The notes beneath the pieces were generated by a model, which was given only the letters and a program-made list of their open reading frames with translations, made no database searches and was not told the DNA's origin. A program made the translations under genes and the position numbers. From Tannerellaceae bacterium (lineage in GTDB: Bacteria > Bacteroidota > Bacteroidia > Bacteroidales > Tannerellaceae), in the NCBI GenBank assembly GCA_031255855.1, contig JAIRRS010000125.1, positions 1 through 42,297 on the forward strand: a stretch of 42,297 bases of DNA, given 5' to 3'. Below, in pieces: positions 1 to 7,596 of this stretch. Every line of letters begins with the position of its first letter. The stretch's first letter is position 1.

Positions 1-156
1 TACAGGGAAAAAGATTATAGACGAAAACGCCTTTTCAGTCGACTAACCTACCGCCGTAGCAGAATATCTTTAGAATTTACCTATAAAGTTATAATGACCG
101 GTCTTCATACTTTGGGGATCAAAGTAGTTTACTCAATATACTTTAAAAGGATGTGA
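1..156 (+). other. Left-edge open reading frames, possible 3' end of an upstream gene
   Basis: Two forward frames are open from the window edge. Frame 1 runs 51 codons to a TGA at 154-156 and encodes a very basic, Arg/Lys-rich stretch. Frame 2 runs only 14 codons to a TAA at 44-46 but ends with a protein-like tail (TGKKIIDENAFSVD). Either could be the C-terminus of a gene lying to the left. Neither can be assigned to a family from so little sequence, and I see no other signal before the hipA remnant. Confidence 0.2.
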
Positions 157-230
157 AAAGAGCAGTCGAAATTGCAGACATAACTATATTTTATCAGGTT
201 ATTTTGTCGTTATTATAGATTTATCTATAT

Positions 231-964
231 TTGAAAAATAAACAACAGAAGATATGTACAGCGAATTATACGAGAAATCAGGAGAACTCCATTCTGTGGC
301 AGGATTTGGTAAAGATCAGTTCTTCTCCCGGAGGTAAACGCCCGAAAGCTATTGTTGCTCTGAATAAAGCTACAGGAGAGATGATTTCCGGTCAGGGATT
401 AATCCCCGAAGGTTTTCAGCATTATATTCTCAAATATGATGACCATTCAGTATATCCTTTTGCAAAGTTGGAATATGTTTATTATCAAATGGCTTTGGAT
501 GCCGGAATTGACATGATGCCTTCGGAACTAAGGACATACGAAGGTATAACCCATTTTCTGACTCAACGCTTTGACCGTAATGGAAATGAGAAAGTACATG
601 TACAAACATTAGCTGCGATGTCTCCGGCAAGCGATAGCTACGAAGATATTTTCACAGTCATTCGTCGGCTTAATCTGTCTTATGAAGACAGCAAACAACA
701 ATATCTGCGAATGGTATTCAATGTAATTGCCCGGAATGTGGACGACCATTCCAAAAACTTTTCGTTTTGCATGAACCGCGAAGGCGTTTGGCGATAACTC
801 GTGAAGATTTGGAAATTGTCGGGCAAAGTAACGATATTCAAGATTACAAAACCTTGATTGATACAGTCGTTAATGCGACTGACAAATTAGGGGTTTATGC
901 AAAAAAACTTGACGTTAACGAAAAGTTAATCGAAAATATTAAAGCTGATTTCGTAAAGGTGTAA
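231..964 (+). pseudogene. Decayed HipA-type serine/threonine kinase gene
   Basis: HipA kinases are the toxin half of HipBA systems. The remnant keeps the glycine-rich loop (SPGGKRPKA), the ATP-binding lysine region (HYILKYD), an LTQRFDR segment and the catalytic loop with the pattern D-x-H-x-K-N (DDHSKNFSF, near codon 170). The first frame then stops at 795-797, directly after GVWR. The following frame continues with the family's C-terminal helices (ITREDLEIVG onward) to a stop at 962-964. The segment that normally carries the metal-binding aspartate (LAPAYDL) and about 50 residues after it are missing. The only usable start in the first frame is a TTG at 231, and the usual N-terminal domain is absent. 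No HipB-like antitoxin gene is visible upstream. The product should be inactive. Confidence 0.8.
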
Positions 965-1143
965 TTTTATGAAGCATACAAATTTTGCAGATAAAACTAC
1001 CCTGTACTCAAAGAAAATATCTTAGGACAGAAGTTTTCATTATGATCTTCCTCGTTCTTCTCTATTCCCTACACTTCGCTGTTCAGATTGAATCTTCTTA
1101 AATCGATACAAACATGCAAGTTAAATGTGTCAAATGATTTTTT

Positions 1144-1464
1144 TTATTTTCCACTCGACAACCGTGAAATAAAATACATAATACCACCTCCCAATAAAAC
1201 CATGCCTGTTTTGAATATCCAATAATCATCGTTGGAAAAATGTATATTAGAAAGTATATAAATAATAGTACCGCAAGATACCATAGATATTAATTTCACA
1301 AGAGTGGTTTTTCTCTTAGTAGATAAACTTGCTATACTATAAATAAATGGAATAATAAATAAATATCCTAACCAATTATTTAGGCCATAAGGTAAGGCAT
1401 TTCCAAAATAGCATGAAATCATACCTATTAATGAAATAAATAGAATTAAGATATATTTTTTCAT
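1144..1464 (-). CDS. Small four-helix membrane protein, candidate bacteriocin immunity protein
   Basis: This 106-residue protein has four hydrophobic segments at about residues 4-22, 31-47, 55-73 and 82-100. Short basic linkers separate them and a Lys-rich turn lies near residues 49-57. I recognise no family. It lies on the same strand as, and downstream of, two double-glycine-leader peptides (1826-1987 and 2015-2197), separated from them by about 360 bp of AT-rich DNA. Small polytopic membrane proteins next to class II bacteriocin genes are often immunity proteins, and that role is inferred here from context only. Base composition is AT-rich, like the peptide genes and unlike the core genes to the right. 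Confidence 0.6.
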   Translation of the reverse strand: MKKYILILFISLIGMISCYFGNALPYGLNNWLGYLFIIPFIYSIASLSTKRKTTLVKLISMVSCGTIIYILSNIHFSNDDYWIFKTGMVLLGGGIMYFISRLSSGK

Positions 1465-1825
1465 CAGATAGAAACTTTAATTTACATTACAGTAATTGCA
1501 AATTTAGTAATATTTACAAATATAGCCAAATAATCTCTCTTAAATCTACATGTCATTCAATTCAAAAAAACAAAACACTATCACTAAGAATATTAGATGA
1601 CGATTTTGTGGATTAAATTATTTAAACTGCATATCCCTTTCGAACAAATTTATTTAATCTATATATTAACAAGTTATATCATATTTAGCCGATTCGCTGA
1701 AACATTTATTAATAATGAATTATTTTTTTTGCTTGCTTGAAATAGATAAGCAGTTTATTTAATATATTCTTGGCAATACATAAAAATTAACTCATGCAGT
1801 TGCAAAGTACGTAATATCTGTTCCT
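1465..1825. other. AT-rich intergenic stretch with no gene seen
   Basis: These 361 bp are strongly AT-rich and have frequent stops in all frames on both strands. I found no leader-type peptide, no RNA gene and no clear repeat. It separates the peptide genes from the small membrane protein gene, so the latter may have its own promoter. Confidence 0.5.
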
Positions 1826-1987
1826 CTAATGCCCCATACAGAGTGCATAATAATTAGCATCGGAATCATAACTAACTGCCATAGTTCCCATTATATATCC
1901 TAAAGCATATGATATCCATCCACCTCCTTGAGCGAGTAACATTTCATCCTCATTCAATTCTACAAAATAAGAATTAAAATCTTTCAT
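1826..1987 (-). CDS. Double-glycine-leader peptide B, putative bacteriocin component
   Basis: This 53-residue peptide begins at the ATG at 1987 and ends at the TAG at 1826-1828. Its leader ends in Gly-Gly at residues 21-22. Counting back from the cut, it has Leu at -12, Glu at -8, Met at -7 and Ala at -4, the pattern read by C39 peptidases of bacteriocin ABC exporters. The predicted mature peptide is residues 23-53. It is aromatic and glycine-rich, contains a GxxxG motif (GYIMG, residues 30-34) and has one Cys near its end. It lies 27 bp downstream of peptide A on the same strand, so the two are probably co-transcribed. No exporter gene is visible in the window. The reading frame and leader are clear. 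Antibacterial activity is inferred; signalling is an alternative. Confidence 0.72.
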   Translation of the reverse strand: MKDFNSYFVELNEDEMLLAQGGGWISYALGYIMGTMAVSYDSDANYYALCMGH

Positions 1988-2014
1988 AACACATAAGTTT
2001 TAAAAGTAAAAAGA

Positions 2015-2197
2015 TCAAGCTCCCGTTGCTGCTGCATAACCTGCGGCAAAATCACTTCCTGCATTCCGATCATTAAGTTCTCCAAATGCAAGTCCAAAAA
2101 GAAGCCAAACAACAGGATGTAGGCCTCCGTTAATGTTCATGATTTCAATTTTGTCTATTTCTTGAACATTCCAGTTTTTTAAATTTAAATCTTCCAT
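2015..2197 (-). CDS. Double-glycine-leader peptide A, putative bacteriocin component
   Basis: This 60-residue peptide has a 25-residue leader ending in NINGG. It carries Ile at -12, Glu at -8, Ile at -7 and Ile at -4, a near-perfect double-glycine leader for a peptidase-containing ABC transporter. The predicted mature peptide (residues 26-60) has a hydrophobic N-terminal half with a GxxxG motif (GLAFG, residues 35-39). Its Gly/Ala-rich tail (AAGYAAATGA) resembles bacteriocin-like peptides annotated in other Bacteroidales. It is the first gene of the leftward peptide pair. GxxxG in both partners is typical of class IIb two-peptide bacteriocins, whose helices pack through that motif. The pairing and activity are inferred. 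Confidence 0.75.
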   Translation of the reverse strand: MEDLNLKNWNVQEIDKIEIMNINGGLHPVVWLLFGLAFGELNDRNAGSDFAAGYAAATGA

Positions 2198-2526
2198 AAA
2201 GCAAAGTTGTTAGTTAATAATTTTTTCCATTAAGTTTAAAACTTATTCTCACTAAAGAATACGAATGTGAAGGTATTGAATTTTTCCGTACAAAAAAATA
2301 GATGAAAAGAAATTTTTCAGCTCAACGTTAAAAAATGTCCATTTTTAACTTGTGTTCGACATCTTGCTTGTTTCTCGATACTGACACAGTATATAATAAT
2401 TAATTATTTAATATGCAAATATTTAACCACTATTCTATGTTCGTTTTTTCAATCTGTTAAAGTAGAATTAAAGATAACACCATATTCTCTCCGTGTTTAA
2501 ATCAGCCCGCAAAATAAGAAAAAAAA
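2198..2526. promoter_or_regulatory. AT-rich upstream region of the peptide genes with an inverted repeat
   Basis: No gene is seen in this stretch. An inverted repeat lies at 2328-2349, with AAAAATG and CATTTTT around a 2-bp centre and flanking GTTA/AAC that extend the match with one extra A. On the minus strand, a TTGA about 20 bp before a TA-rich TTTG-ending element (around 2285-2300) could be the peptide promoter. The inverted repeat would then sit just upstream as an operator. Both assignments are weak. Confidence 0.25.
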
Positions 2527-2606
2527 TTCATCTGCATGTTTCTCCGGTTTCATTGGGATGATTTTCCCAAATCATCCCAATGTTTTCCCCCATTCATCCA
2601 GATGAA
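2527..2606. repeat. Nested palindromic repeat, copy 1
   Basis: The core is a perfect 14-bp stem at 2551-2564 and 2569-2582 around the loop TCCC. An outer inverted repeat (2527-2538 with 2595-2606, 11 of 12 matching) encloses it. The same architecture, with the same outer arms and compensated changes in the core, recurs at 22430-22530. The element ends a few bases before a possible -7 element (TATCTTTA, 2611-2618) of the esterase gene, so it may also influence that gene's expression. Confidence 0.75.
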
Positions 2607-2644
2607 TTATTATCTTTACACACAACCATTTAATTTATTTTTTT

Positions 2645-3604
2645 ATGAAAAAGTATATCGCATTCACATTCTTGTTTCTTTTTATCTGTTCTTGCAAAAA
2701 GACGCATACGGAACCAACCGGTAAGGTAGACAAGCAAACATTTGTTTTTTCTGTCAAAGGGACAGATACGTTGCGGCTTGACAAGTATGATATTCCGGCG
2801 CCTGGCGTGCAAAAACCTTGTGTCGTGTTTGTCTTCGGCGGTAGTTTTGTAGGCGGTTCGCGTATAGACGAATATAACGCGGACTATCTGAAAAGATTGG
2901 CGGAAAGAGGATATGTCGCTATCGGCATTGATTATCGTTTGGGATTGAAGGATATTAAAGACAAAGACATCTCCAATGCCGAAGACCTTGTCGGTCTGTT
3001 GATGAATGCCATCAATATGGCAGTAGAAGATTTGTTCGACGCCACTACCTTTGTCTGTAACCATGCGGCCGGATGGGGGATTGATGAAAATAAAATCGTA
3101 GCCAATGGTTCGAGTGCGGGCGCCGTAACGGTATTGCAGGCGGAATATATGATAAGTAACAAAACGGCATTGACAGAACGACTGCCCGGCGGTTTCTGTT
3201 ATGCGGGAATCATCGCCTTTGCCGGCGCTATCGCAAACCTGGGCGGCGATTTGACATGGCCTGTGAAGCCGGCCCCGATTCAACTTTTCCACGGAGACGC
3301 CGACAGGAATGTCCCGTTTGACAAAGCGGTGATGGGGAGCGCAGGGCTATACGGTTCGAACTATATTGCCCGGCAATTGGATGAGATGCAAGCTCCGTAT
3401 TACTTTTTTGCAGTAGAAAATGTAGCGCACGAGATAGCCGGGTGGCCCATGGTTGATAACTTAGACGAGATAGCCACCTTTATAGAAAAGTATGTGGTGA
3501 AGCAAAAACAGTTTATCATCAACGTCACGGAAGAACAAATTGGCGCGCCTGAACTGAAGAAGGATTTCGACTTTACAGACTACATCAATGCCAATTACCG
3601 GTAA
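2645..3604 (+). CDS. Alpha/beta-hydrolase (esterase-like) lipoprotein
   Basis: This 319-residue secreted hydrolase has an N-terminal signal with a cysteine at residue 17 in a lipobox-like context (FICSCKK), so it is probably membrane-anchored. The fold's landmarks are visible: an oxyanion-type loop FGGSF near residue 65, the nucleophile elbow GSSAG with Ser157, an acid in HGDAD near residue 220, and a likely catalytic His262 in NVAHEIAG. It resembles the carboxylesterase/lipase (BD-FAE-like) branch of the superfamily; the substrate is unknown. It converges on purN with only 4 bp between the stop codons. A nested palindrome ends about 40 bp upstream. Confidence 0.8.
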   Translation: MKKYIAFTFLFLFICSCKKTHTEPTGKVDKQTFVFSVKGTDTLRLDKYDIPAPGVQKPCVVFVFGGSFVGGSRIDEYNADYLKRLAERGYVAIGIDYRLGLKDIKDKDISNAEDLVGLLMNAINMAVEDLFDATTFVCNHAAGWGIDENKIVANGSSAGAVTVLQAEYMISNKTALTERLPGGFCYAGIIAFAGAIANLGGDLTWPVKPAPIQLFHGDADRNVPFDKAVMGSAGLYGSNYIARQLDEMQAPYYFFAVENVAHEIAGWPMVDNLDEIATFIEKYVVKQKQFIINVTEEQIGAPELKKDFDFTDYINANYR

Positions 3605-3608
3605 CGGA

Positions 3609-4178
3609 TTATCTACCGGTCAGCAATTCCTCGATGACGTGGGGATAGTGTTCATATTCCAACGCATGCACTTTGGCCGCCACGTCTTCGGGGGAATCTG
3701 TCGGGAGAACCGGGCAAGAAGCCTGGAAAATGATCGCGCCCTCGTCGTATGCCTCATTAATATAATGTATAGTAATGCCCGATTCTTTTTCGCCCGCGGC
3801 GACAACAGCCTCATGCACATGCATGCCGAACATTCCTTTTCCGCCATATTTGGGTAAGAGCGCCGGATGTATGTTTATAATTTTGTTGGGAAAAGCATTC
3901 AGCAAGGTTTCCGGGATTTTGTTCATAAAGCCGGCCAGCACGATGAAGTCGGCGGCATAATCGGCCAGTTTGTTAATAACGGGCGTACCTTCCGCAAACT
4001 CATCCCTGCTGAAAACGAATGAAGGAATACCTAGTTTATTTACCCGTTCGTGGACTTTTACATTTTTGTTGTTGGACAACACGACGACGACACGAATGTT
4101 TTTATTATCAGCAAAATATTTGCTGATATTCTCGGCATTAGTTCCCGAACCCGAGGCGAAAATGGCTATATTCTTCAT
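3609..4178 (-). CDS. purN: Phosphoribosylglycinamide formyltransferase
   Basis: PurN transfers a formyl group from 10-formyltetrahydrofolate to GAR in step three of de novo purine synthesis, in the cytoplasm. The protein has 189 residues, normal for the family. It begins with the nucleotide-binding loop SGSGTN (about residues 9-14) and has the catalytic Asn102 and His104 in INIHPALLPK. The folate-site aspartate is Asp145 in YDEGAIIF. It is divergent from acpP, with about 155 bp of shared upstream region, and convergent with the esterase gene. Nothing in it suggests loss of function. Confidence 0.95.
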   Translation of the reverse strand: MKNIAIFASGSGTNAENISKYFADNKNIRVVVVLSNNKNVKVHERVNKLGIPSFVFSRDEFAEGTPVINKLADYAADFIVLAGFMNKIPETLLNAFPNKIINIHPALLPKYGGKGMFGMHVHEAVVAAGEKESGITIHYINEAYDEGAIIFQASCPVLPTDSPEDVAAKVHALEYEHYPHVIEELLTGR

Positions 4179-4245
4179 TGTTTTCTAATTGATTGAATGC
4201 ACAAGGAACGGAAAAATGTGCAGTTTTTCCATATTTTTACGCTAT

Positions 4246-4291
4246 TATATTTGTTTTGTAATATAAAAAATGCTTTTCTTTGCACTGCAAA
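4246..4291 (+). promoter_or_regulatory. acpP promoter with a short palindrome in the leader
   Basis: TATATTTG at 4246-4253 matches the Bacteroidetes -7 consensus TAnnTTTG; the -33 box is only a T-rich run near 4224. Transcription would begin near 4260, giving a leader of about 75 nt. A 13-bp palindrome, TTTGCA-C-TGCAAA, occupies 4279-4291 within that leader and could be an operator or a small hairpin. The -7 match is good and the palindrome's role is a guess. Confidence 0.45.
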
Positions 4292-4333
4292 TTTAAAAAG
4301 TATATTCTATTTATTAATCTAAATTGAAAAGTT

Positions 4334-4570
4334 ATGTCTGAAATTGCATCTAGAGTAAAGGCTATTATCGTTGATAAATTGAGCGTTGAAGAAACAGAAG
4401 TTACTAACGAAGCTAGCTTTACTAACGATTTAGGAGCAGACTCTCTTGATACGGTGGAATTGATTATGGAATTCGAAAAAGAATTCAGTATTTCTATTCC
4501 GGATGATCAAGCAGAAAAGATTGGAACAGTAGGCGACGCAATCGCTTATATTGAGGCTAACGCGAAGTAA
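4334..4570 (+). CDS. acpP: Acyl carrier protein
   Basis: This is the 78-residue carrier of growing acyl chains in type II fatty acid synthesis. The phosphopantetheine attachment site is Ser37 in [11 protein letters not shown]. The protein is acidic and of standard length, and it ends 19 bp before fabF. The order acpP-fabF-rnc is a conserved operon in Bacteroidetes and beyond. No anomaly is visible. Confidence 0.97.
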   Translation: MSEIASRVKAIIVDKLSVEETEVTNEASFTNDLGADSLDTVELIMEFEKEFSISIPDDQAEKIGTVGDAIAYIEANAK

Positions 4571-4589
4571 CCCCCTTTTATTTCACTGT

Positions 4590-5846
4590 ATGGAATTAAA
4601 AAGAGTTGTAGTAACAGGTCTTGGAGCTATTACTCCGCTAGGTAACACCCTCACAGATACCTGGGAGGGTCTTATTAATGGTAGGAGTGGAGCCGGACCT
4701 ATTACTCAGTTTAACGCTGAAAAATTCAAAACACATTTCGCTTGCGAAGTTAAAGGCTTCGATCCGTTGCAGATAATGGACAGGAAAGAGGCGCGCAAAT
4801 GCGACCGTTATACATTATTAGCGCTGGGCGCCGCCAAAGATGCGGTTGCCGACTCGTCTCTCGACCTGGAAAAAGAGGCCCTCGACCGCATCGGGGTGAT
4901 TTTCTCATCCGGTATCGGCGGTATCAAAACGTTTGAAGAAGAGGTGATGGGTTACGACGAAGAGAGAGGTCCACGTTTTAATCCGTTTTTCATTCCTAAA
5001 ATGATTTCGGATATTGCCGCCGGGCAGATATCCATGATGTATGGATTCCGCGGGCCTAACTTTGCAATCGTTTCGGCTTGCGCATCCTCTACCAACGCAA
5101 TCTCCGACGCGTTCAATTATATCCGTTTGGGTAAAGCGAACGCGATTGTTACCGGAGGCGCCGAAGCAACCGTTTCGGTTGCCGGTATCGGTGGTTTCAA
5201 CGCCATGAATGCCTTGTCTACCCGGAACGATTCGCCGGAAACCGCTTCCCGCCCGTTCAGCAAGAGCCGCGACGGCTTCGTATTGGGTGAAGGGGCTGCT
5301 TGTCTTGTGTTGGAAGAGATGGAACACGCGCTAGCAAGAGGCGCTAAAATATATTGTGAAGTAGTAGGTACGGGCATGTCGGCCGACGCTTACCACCTGA
5401 CAGCTTCGCATCCGGAAGGATTGGGCGCCAGGCTCGTGATGCAAAACGCCTTGGAAGATGCCGGAATGAAGCCCGAAGAAATTGATTATATCAATGTACA
5501 CGGGACATCTACCCCCGTTGGGGACATTTCGGAATCGAAAGCAATAAAGTACGTATTTGGCGAGCATGCTTACGACTTGAATATCAGCTCGACCAAATCC
5601 ATGACCGGGCATCTTTTGGGAGCTGCCGGGGCATTGGAAACAATTGCTTGTATATTGGCAATGAGAGAAGGGATTGTTCCTCCTACTATCAACCATGAAG
5701 AAGGCGACGACGACCCGGAAATAGATTACAAGCTGAACTTTACATTCAACAAAGCGCAAAAACGGGAAATCAATGCGGCATTGTCAAACACCTTTGGCTT
5801 TGGGGGGCATAATGCCAGTGTAATTGTAAAGAAATTCACAAGATAA
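4590..5846 (+). CDS. fabF: Beta-ketoacyl-ACP synthase II
   Basis: FabF condenses malonyl-ACP with acyl-ACP to extend fatty acids. I place the start at the ATG at 4590 (MELKRVVVTG), 19 bp after acpP, although the frame is open further upstream into acpP. The protein then has 418 residues. The Cys-His-His triad of the thiolase fold is complete: Cys164 in SACASSTNA, His304 in NVHGTSTPVGD and His341 in SMTGHLLGAAGA. The gene is followed after only 7 bp by rnc. Length and motifs are typical. Confidence 0.96.
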   Translation: MELKRVVVTGLGAITPLGNTLTDTWEGLINGRSGAGPITQFNAEKFKTHFACEVKGFDPLQIMDRKEARKCDRYTLLALGAAKDAVADSSLDLEKEALDRIGVIFSSGIGGIKTFEEEVMGYDEERGPRFNPFFIPKMISDIAAGQISMMYGFRGPNFAIVSACASSTNAISDAFNYIRLGKANAIVTGGAEATVSVAGIGGFNAMNALSTRNDSPETASRPFSKSRDGFVLGEGAACLVLEEMEHALARGAKIYCEVVGTGMSADAYHLTASHPEGLGARLVMQNALEDAGMKPEEIDYINVHGTSTPVGDISESKAIKYVFGEHAYDLNISSTKSMTGHLLGAAGALETIACILAMREGIVPPTINHEEGDDDPEIDYKLNFTFNKAQKREINAALSNTFGFGGHNASVIVKKFTR

Positions 5847-5853
5847 AAATTTT

Positions 5854-6687
5854 GTGTTAAGACATTTATATAAAAAAATAAGGCTCCTTAAATACAAAGG
5901 GAAGGAGCCTTATTCGTCTTTATATAAGTTGCTTGGCTTTTATCCGAACGATGTTAGCATCTTCGAGCAGGCTTTTCTGCACAAATCTTCTTCCATAGAG
6001 GCGGACGACGGGCGATGGGTGAACAATGAGCGTTTGGAGTTTTTGGGTGATGCTATCCTTGATGCCATTGTTGCCGATATACTTTATAAACATTTCCGGA
6101 ATAAACGCGAAGGATTTCTGACCAATACCCGGTCGAAAATAGTCCAGCGTGAAAACCTTAACCAAATCGCCGTCAAGTTGGGATTACACAAGATGGTGGT
6201 GTTTTCGGCCAAACTAAGTTCGCATAACAACCATTTATACGGCAATGCCCTCGAAGCGTTGATTGGAGCCATTTATCTGGATCAAGGCTACCGCAAGTGT
6301 TTCAAGTTTATAAAAGAGGTTATCATCGAACAATATATCAATATCGACAGCATCGCGCGCAAAGAAGTAAACTTTAAATCGAGCCTGATAGAATGGAGCC
6401 AGAAGAACAAACTGGAAGTTTCGTTCGACCTGATAGAATCTTTTATAGACAACGAAGGGAATCCGGTATTCCAGACCAGCGTAACATTATCTGAATACCA
6501 AATAGGAGTGGGCATCGGCTACTCCAAAAAAGAATCACAACAGAATGCGGCCAAGATGGCCGTAAAAAAACTCCGTGTGGATAAAGAATTCCAACAAAAA
6601 GTTTCCGAACTGAAGAGCAGGCAAAGCGGAGAAACCGCCGAAGGAAACGAATTCGAAGAACTTCCCGACGACGCGAATCTGGAATAA
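5854..6687 (+). CDS. rnc: Ribonuclease III
   Basis: This endonuclease processes double-stranded RNA such as rRNA precursors. I use the GTG start at 5854, because the following residues (LRHLYKKIRLL) align with the usual Bacteroidetes N-terminus and no closer ATG fits. The protein has 277 residues. The RNase III signature NERLEFLGDAILD spans about residues 58-70, and the double-stranded RNA-binding domain about residues 173-243. A charged tail follows, longer than in E. coli but common in this phylum. It is the third gene of the acpP-fabF-rnc operon. Confidence 0.93.
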   Translation: MLRHLYKKIRLLKYKGKEPYSSLYKLLGFYPNDVSIFEQAFLHKSSSIEADDGRWVNNERLEFLGDAILDAIVADILYKHFRNKREGFLTNTRSKIVQRENLNQIAVKLGLHKMVVFSAKLSSHNNHLYGNALEALIGAIYLDQGYRKCFKFIKEVIIEQYINIDSIARKEVNFKSSLIEWSQKNKLEVSFDLIESFIDNEGNPVFQTSVTLSEYQIGVGIGYSKKESQQNAAKMAVKKLRVDKEFQQKVSELKSRQSGETAEGNEFEELPDDANLE

Positions 6688-6830
6688 ATATCCCTTTCCC
6701 GCGCAACAATTGCCGATAATCATTTGTTTATCATGTAAATTAAACCTTTTTCCACCGACTGATTAATCCATACGAAATGATTTATGTCTAAGGAATATAA
6801 CCCGAATTAATAGAAAGGAACAGAAAAATC

Positions 6831-7529
6831 ATGAAAAAGTTAGTTTATATATTCATCACTTCATTGTTGTTGACAGCTTGTATAACTTACAGGACATTAA
6901 ACCTGAACAGGCTGACAACCGGGATGACAAAGGCCGAAGTAGAATACGTGGCCGGCGCACCTTACCGGGTACTTGCCGTGAGCCAGACCCGGGGCGGTTA
7001 CCAGGAAGTATTGGAATACAGAACTTCAAATGGTGAAATCTACGCCCTTGAGTTTTGGAACGATTACCTGGTAGGATATGAGTACATCGACGAAACAATC
7101 ACGTATGTACCGGCTCCGGTTCCTCCGGCATATTATCCGCCTTACGGAAGCTCGGTTGTAGTGATCCGTCCTCGCCCGAATCATCCCCATTACAGGCCGA
7201 TACCCTCTCCCGCTTATCGCCCGCCGGCTAACAACGCAAACCGCCCTTCCCAGCCCAGCCGCCCATCGTCGCCGGCAGCGCCGAGCCGTCCGTCGAACAG
7301 TAATTCTTCATCCACCCCCTCATATGGAGGAGGCCGGTCGAGCAACAACAGTACCCCCAGTAGATCTTCCGGATCATCTTCCAACGCTTCTTCCAGTTCA
7401 AGGACGCCCAGTACGGGACGCGCGTCGGGTAGCGACAGCAACGGCAGCACCCCAAGTAATAATCGCAGTTCAAGCAGCCGTTCCGGTTCTTCCGAATCAA
7501 ACAGCAGCAGCTCCGGCCGGTCGAGATAA
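6831..7529 (+). CDS. Lipoprotein with SmpA/OmlA-like motif and Ser/Pro-rich tail
   Basis: This 232-residue lipoprotein has its lipobox at LLTAC (Cys17). Residues 30-60 contain GMTKAEVEYVAGAPYR, resembling the start of the SmpA/BamE-type small beta-hairpin domain. Residues 94-130 are Pro/Tyr-rich. The last roughly 100 residues are almost only Ser, Pro, Asn, Gly, Thr and Arg, and are surely disordered. The tail may bind peptidoglycan or be surface-exposed, but this cannot be told from sequence. It is followed 67 bp later by the patatin-like gene on the same strand. The function is unknown. Confidence 0.75.
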   Translation: MKKLVYIFITSLLLTACITYRTLNLNRLTTGMTKAEVEYVAGAPYRVLAVSQTRGGYQEVLEYRTSNGEIYALEFWNDYLVGYEYIDETITYVPAPVPPAYYPPYGSSVVVIRPRPNHPHYRPIPSPAYRPPANNANRPSQPSRPSSPAAPSRPSNSNSSSTPSYGGGRSSNNSTPSRSSGSSSNASSSSRTPSTGRASGSDSNGSTPSNNRSSSSRSGSSESNSSSSGRSR

Positions 7530-7596
7530 CGAGAAGAAATCCGCACGTTGCAAGTGTCGGGGAAACTGATTACATTTGCGGAAAACCCGATGTGCG

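Noticed and set aside
767..964. Separate small gene starting at the ATG at 767
   Set aside because: From the junction near 785 onward it matches the C-terminal end of HipA; the ATG before that is an accident of the frameshift.
2630..3292. Long open frame of 220 codons on the minus strand
   Set aside because: It lies entirely opposite the esterase gene, has no family motifs, and the esterase frame shows a lipobox and a full hydrolase motif set.
4551..4589. Upstream start for fabF inside acpP
   Set aside because: The extra 13 residues are coded within the end of acpP and do not match FabF; the ATG at 4590 gives the normal N-terminus.
7214..7569. Several overlapping frames in the 3' part of the lipoprotein gene
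   Set aside because: The repetitive Ser/Pro-rich coding sequence keeps all frames open; only the plus-strand lipoprotein frame has a signal peptide and proper context.
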